Assembly (NCBI GenBank): GCA_937890045.1
Contig: CALBXV010000296.1
Location: 1-7,251, forward strand
Origin: an uncultured archaeon
GTDB taxonomy: Archaea > Thermoproteota > Nitrososphaeria > Nitrososphaerales > CALBXV01
Reading direction: 5' to 3'
DNA: 7,251 nucleotides
Below are positions 4,687-7,251 of this stretch, piece after piece. Made by a program: the position numbers and the translations under genes. The number at the start of each line of letters is the position of its first letter. The stretch's first letter is position 1. The notes beneath the pieces are model-generated. The model was not told the origin of the DNA. It did no database searches and saw only the letters and a list, made by a program, of their open reading frames with translations.

Positions 4687-5703
4687 GTAAGTGGCTTTAA
4701 GTAAAAAGCGTCTGGTTTGTAAGAATGCTTTTGTATTCTCAGCCTCGGCCTTATGAAATACATGGGCATTTACGTGTCCCTTCAACGATTCAACAATCCC
4801 CTTGTGATCTACCTTCACCTTGGGACGTGGAGATTTAAACGTGGCTAGCTCTGTTCCTTCTTGGCTGATAAGCCTACCCCCCTTACCCATGTGTGCCTTA
4901 ATGGAGTTCTTTAGCGATTCCTCTTCCTCCTCCAAGGGTTTGATAAGTTGTTTAACAGCGTACAAACGCTTCACCTGAGAATCAATAGACGAAGAACTCT
5001 GTACCATATCCATCGTGTTCTCTGGGTATAACAACTTGATATCATTATTGCCAAGCTTATCTACATGGGGAATGGTGTCACTCTCCAAGCATTCCCAGAA
5101 CTCCTTCACCTTCTCCAATACCCTATGCTGTGTATCCGCATCGATGAAAAGATCATGGGTAAGCAAGGGATCAGCAGATAAACGTAGGTGAGGAGCGAAT
5201 CCCAAGAGAGTCCACTTCTCTACACCTGTGAGGATGGAGTACCATACCACTTGGTAATACTGCCACGGGGGAATCTCCCCTTCAGCCCAATACTTACGGT
5301 ACATTCCCTCACTCACGGTCTTAACTTCAATACCAGAGAGTTCGCCCTTAACCTCTTCGTAGAAATCTGGGTGAGCATACGCCCACTCACACGCAATGGC
5401 CCCATCAGGGCCACCTCGCACGATACTGGGCTTGTAAACCACACCCATATAGTTAGAAGGATCGGGGAGTTCTAGGCGCTGTCCTTCACAGAAGAAGAGG
5501 TTATTGTTTTCTGCATACTTCTTTGCTATAACATCCTCAAGAATGTTTCCCCATTCCATCGCATGATTGAGAGAGGGGGGAGCAACCTCCCCCTTCTTCT
5601 CCTTGTATAGCTTAATCGGACTGCAATAGGGGTTAGCGCCCATAATAGCACCAACATCACTACCCCCTATACCAGCCCTCCTTTCTTCAGGGGTTAGAAG
5701 CAT
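4684..5703 (-). CDS. YqaJ/lambda-Exo-type recombination exonuclease
   Basis: This 339-residue protein has the YqaJ viral recombinase signature: ERRAGIGGSDVGAIMGANPY (7-26), MEWGNILEDVIAKKYAE (49-65), RGGPDGAI with Asp100, SGIEVKTV with Glu126-x-Lys128, and IPPWQYYQVVWYSILTG (144-160) with the conserved glutamines. In lambda Exo these residues bind Mg2+, and the enzyme digests the 5' strand of duplex ends to leave a 3' overhang for the annealing partner. Residues about 245-300 are a charged helical region (KQLIKPLEEEEESLKNSIKA) typical of longer YqaJ members. AGGAGG precedes the ATG by 6 bases, and the start overlaps the DUF932 stop by 10 bases. The pairing with the Sak3-type gene downstream supports the role. 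Confidence 0.92.
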   Translation of the reverse strand: MLLTPEERRAGIGGSDVGAIMGANPYCSPIKLYKEKKGEVAPPSLNHAMEWGNILEDVIAKKYAENNNLFFCEGQRLELPDPSNYMGVVYKPSIVRGGPDGAIACEWAYAHPDFYEEVKGELSGIEVKTVSEGMYRKYWAEGEIPPWQYYQVVWYSILTGVEKWTLLGFAPHLRLSADPLLTHDLFIDADTQHRVLEKVKEFWECLESDTIPHVDKLGNNDIKLLYPENTMDMVQSSSSIDSQVKRLYAVKQLIKPLEEEEESLKNSIKAHMGKGGRLISQEGTELATFKSPRPKVKVDHKGIVESLKGHVNAHVFHKAEAENTKAFLQTRRFLLKATY

Positions 5704-6521
5704 ATGGTTTCCTCCTGTACTTCTTCTGGCAGGATGTAGCTTGCTATCTGTTTCACCACATCCATCTGCCGTGAAGGATTATAACGTTTAGCAACCGAGT
5801 TGAATGCGTTATACAACCGCCAAGCATCGTATCTCTCAGCGAAAGTATCGTGAGTAGGTTCGATCCAAAGCTTGTCAACGTCGCTGATATGCGTCCAAGG
5901 CATCAGCTTACTGCGCCCCACTCTCAGGTACACATCCGCAATCGCACGGTCATCCATGAAGCGGTACTTCATCCTATCCACCAGCTTGGTTAGATTATGA
6001 ATCCCCTCAAGATACTGCATCATACCGCACGCAATAATATCCTTGAGATTTTCCACGTTCTTAAACGTATGACGTTTGCTAAACAGAAATGAACCTGTGA
6101 TAATAAGATTATCGCAGACAAACACACTACCACCAATGGTTCCTTGGGCAGCAAAGCGACCCCGGTTGGAATGACGTAGGCCCATACCGGGTTCCACGTC
6201 GTTTGAAAAATACCTGCCCAATACCGTAGGCCGTCCATTAACTTCCTTCTGAAACTTCATGTATCCAAACAAGTCAGCCCCTTCTTTACTCACACCCCAT
6301 CGGGTACGAGCCATATCAATGGGCATCCCAAGTTTCTCACACGTTTGTATTACGCTGCTTGCAAAGTCGTGATGCTGGATACCTTTCCAGCGATCCGTAC
6401 GTGCGAGAGTGCGTACTACTCCCCTGTTTCCTACCCAAGAATGTACCTTATTGGTTACGGGAATGTCTTTCAGGGTATGGTAATGTACTTCGCTTGCACC
6501 ACAATGTAGCGTTAGACTCAT
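5694..6521 (-). CDS. DUF932 family phage/plasmid protein
   Basis: This 275-residue protein has the DUF932 pattern: HSNRGRFAAQGTIGGSVFVC (117-136) leading into DNLIITGSFLFSKRHT (137-152), and near the end FAERYDAWRLYNAFNSVAK (227-245), where the 'W..YNAF' helix is typical. DUF932 proteins are widespread in phages and plasmids and lie near recombination and replication genes. Their activity is not established as far as I know. The usual family length is about 250-350 residues, so this one looks complete. The ATG has AAGGAGA 6 bases upstream and begins 2 bases after the HTH gene stop. The last 10 bases overlap the exonuclease gene, indicating coupling. A role in DNA metabolism is inferred from neighbours. 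Confidence 0.83.
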   Translation of the reverse strand: MSLTLHCGASEVHYHTLKDIPVTNKVHSWVGNRGVVRTLARTDRWKGIQHHDFASSVIQTCEKLGMPIDMARTRWGVSKEGADLFGYMKFQKEVNGRPTVLGRYFSNDVEPGMGLRHSNRGRFAAQGTIGGSVFVCDNLIITGSFLFSKRHTFKNVENLKDIIACGMMQYLEGIHNLTKLVDRMKYRFMDDRAIADVYLRVGRSKLMPWTHISDVDKLWIEPTHDTFAERYDAWRLYNAFNSVAKRYNPSRQMDVVKQIASYILPEEVQEETICF

Positions 6522-6523
6522 CG

Positions 6524-6760
6524 TTATTTCTCCTTCTTCTTAAGGTTAGTTCGTGCGCCATTGTAATAATACACGCCCCCGTTCATACGGTAGCCTGTCC
6601 AACGGTTCCGAATTTGGTGTATACGCTGCCTTGAAATACCGTATACACGTCCAAGTTCAGCCAAGGTTGCGCCCTTTAATACAGCCTGTATGATCTCTGC
6701 ATCACGCTTAGTAGGTTTCTTTAAGCAACGCCTACCTGACCGTCCCTTTACGCCCGTCAT
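6524..6760 (-). CDS. Small helix-turn-helix protein (sigma-region-4/resolvase-like HTH)
   Basis: This 78-residue basic protein has an HTH at residues about 32-51: TLAELGRVYGISRQRIHQIR has the 'A..LG..yGISR.RI.QI' form of sigma-70 region 4 and related HTH domains. The N-terminus (GVKGRSGRRCLKKPTKRDA) and C-terminus (NLKKKEK) are rich in Lys/Arg, favouring DNA binding. No dimerisation or catalytic domain is attached. ATG abuts the previous stop (TGAATG), with AAGGGGGTGAT 3 bases upstream. It could be an early transcription regulator of this operon. A DNA-binding subunit of another process is also possible. I see no operator-like repeat in the nearby sequence. Confidence 0.72.
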   Translation of the reverse strand: MTGVKGRSGRRCLKKPTKRDAEIIQAVLKGATLAELGRVYGISRQRIHQIRNRWTGYRMNGGVYYYNGARTNLKKKEK

Positions 6761-6979
6761 TCAATCACCCCCTTTCATCTGGAATATCAAGCGTTCCCAG
6801 TAGATTATAAGCAGTCCTAAATCAATGGGAATAAACCCATACTGCCCTGTATATATCCACATACTGAGCCACCCGAAGTTACTGACTATGCACACAATAC
6901 TCCCTCTACGCTTGCCTTTACCGAACAAGCGGATACCATACAGCGTGACAATGCTTAGCAACAACTCAAGAAAGATCAT
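6761..6979 (-). CDS. Small inner-membrane protein, about 72 aa, 2-3 TM segments
   Basis: This is a hydrophobic protein with a first segment MIFLELLLSIVTLYGIRLF, a short basic loop (GKGKRRG), then SIVCIVSNFGWLSMWIYTG and FIPIDLGLLIIYWERLIF. The basic loop suggests a cytoplasmic turn. The WLSMWIYTGQYGF type of sequence recalls small phage membrane proteins and, more distantly, PnuC-like transporters, but it is far shorter than PnuC (about 200 residues), so I assign no function. The start is uncertain. ATG 6977-6979 overlaps the previous stop as ATGA, as the helicase junction does. ATG 6992-6994 would add 5 residues. Neither has a good Shine-Dalgarno site. It abuts the HTH gene. Confidence 0.65.
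   Translation of the reverse strand: MIFLELLLSIVTLYGIRLFGKGKRRGSIVCIVSNFGWLSMWIYTGQYGFIPIDLGLLIIYWERLIFQMKGGD
6764..6774 (-). promoter_or_regulatory. Extended Shine-Dalgarno AAGGGGGTGAT before the HTH gene
   Basis: On the - strand this 11-base string differs from the full anti-Shine-Dalgarno complement AAGGAGGTGAT at one position, where a G-U pair is still possible. It lies 3 bases before ATG 6758-6760 and inside the end of the preceding gene. Confidence 0.65.
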
Positions 6980-7176
6980 TCTAAGCGACCACATTCGATA
7001 TTAGTAGGAGTACAATGGACGAACTTCCAATTATCAGGACTTGTTAATAAAGCAAATGAAGTGTTATGATTTTCTTTCAACTTACTGATATTGCCGACCC
7101 TCGGTTCTCCCTTGTTTAACCAGAACATAACTCCGATAGACAAGGTTAGGATCATAATAATATACAGTCTACTCAC
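6976..7176 (-). CDS. Small single-TM or secreted hypothetical protein, about 66 aa
   Basis: The N-terminus (SRLYIIMILTLSIGVMFWL) is one hydrophobic segment that could be a membrane anchor or uncleaved signal. A polar 40-residue domain ends with Cys58 and Cys65 (numbered from GTG 7185), which could form a disulfide if exported. I do not recognise a family. Three starts are possible: GTG 7185, ATG 7182 and GTG 7176. I chose GTG 7176 because AAGGGGGTGAT ends 4 bases upstream, matching the geometry of the same string before the HTH gene, whereas ATG 7182 lies inside that string. The end overlaps the next gene. Function is unknown. Confidence 0.55.
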   Translation of the reverse strand: MSRLYIIMILTLSIGVMFWLNKGEPRVGNISKLKENHNTSFALLTSPDNWKFVHCTPTNIECGRLE

Positions 7177-7180
7177 TCGC

Positions 7181-7191
7181 ATCACCCCCTT
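7181..7191 (-). promoter_or_regulatory. Extended Shine-Dalgarno AAGGGGGTGAT deciding the 7176 GTG start
   Basis: This is the same 11-base string as at 6764-6774. It overlaps the stop of the partial gene at the right edge and contains the competing ATG at 7180-7182. The spacing favours GTG 7174-7176. Confidence 0.55.
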
Positions 7192-7251
7192 TCCCTTCTT
7201 GCAGTTGCAAACTTTGGAATCACTTTGTCAAGTATCCTGATGTGTGCATCA
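7182..7251 (-). CDS. C-terminal end of an unidentified gene (partial, cut by window edge)
   Basis: On the - strand a frame is open from the right edge to TGA 7182-7184. It encodes 22 residues (DAHIRILDKVIPKFATARRE, then Arg-Gly). The mix of hydrophobic and basic residues looks like a soluble helix, and the stop overlaps the next gene's Shine-Dalgarno site, as at other junctions of this operon. The fragment is too short to name a family. Confidence 0.5.
   Translation of the reverse strand, partial: DAHIRILDKVIPKFATARRERG

Noticed and set aside
6020..6238. 72-codon - strand frame within the DUF932 gene
   Set aside because: It lies wholly inside a recognised family gene in another frame, with no ribosome site.
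7210..7235. TTGACA on the - strand resembling a -35 box
   Set aside because: At 17-18 bases downstream there is no acceptable -10 (GCAACT/CAACTG), and it lies inside the open frame at the right edge.
1..7251. CRISPR array, insertion sequence, att sites or integrase
   Set aside because: I saw no spaced direct repeats, transposase, terminal inverted repeats or integrase motifs.

Overview
The window looks like part of a tailed double-stranded DNA bacteriophage genome. I see dense, mostly overlapping or abutting short genes, a replication and recombination set of phage type (DnaB-type helicase, YqaJ/lambda-Exo-type exonuclease, DUF1071/Sak3-type annealing protein, DUF932 protein, Holliday-junction-resolvase-like nuclease), a small membrane protein that could belong to a lysis module, and a small HNH protein. 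There are no ribosomal, tRNA or metabolic genes. Shine-Dalgarno sites are strong (AGGAGG and AAGGGGGTGAT), which fits a bacterial host. The host cannot be named. A marine or environmental proteobacterial phage is only a guess, based on resemblance of the small proteins to ones I remember from such phages.

Left part (about 1-973, + strand): the tail end of an unidentified gene, then four small genes. These are a one-TM/coiled-coil protein (87-338), a cytoplasmic hypothetical protein (301-570), a small secreted two-cysteine protein (574-762) and an HNH-type protein (755-973). They converge on the - strand operon across a 106-base gap (974-1079).

Right part (7251 down to 1080, - strand): one long compact operon. 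In transcription order it holds the end of an unidentified gene, two small membrane proteins (7176-6976 and about 6979-6761), an HTH protein (6760-6524), a DUF932 protein (6521-5694), a YqaJ-type exonuclease (5703-4684), a 76-aa unknown (4676-4446), a Sak3-type annealing protein with a C-terminal topoisomerase-type zinc ribbon (4437-3760), a 93-base AT-rich gap, a DnaB-type helicase (3666-2338), an 85-aa unknown (2341-2084), a resolvase-like PD-(D/E)XK protein (2091-1612), a probable intrinsic terminator, and a second, divergent PD-(D/E)XK-like protein (1523-1080).

How the genes may work together: exonuclease plus annealing protein is the usual phage two-component recombination pair (5'-3' resection, then strand annealing). 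The helicase drives replication forks, and the resolvase-like nuclease could clear branched intermediates before packaging. The less ordinary points are the zinc ribbon on the annealing protein, the small gene wedged between exonuclease and annealing protein with fused stop/Shine-Dalgarno junctions on both sides, the (TAA)n/hairpin segment upstream of the helicase gene, and the terminator separating the last nuclease from the operon. I found no clearly new defence or mobile system.
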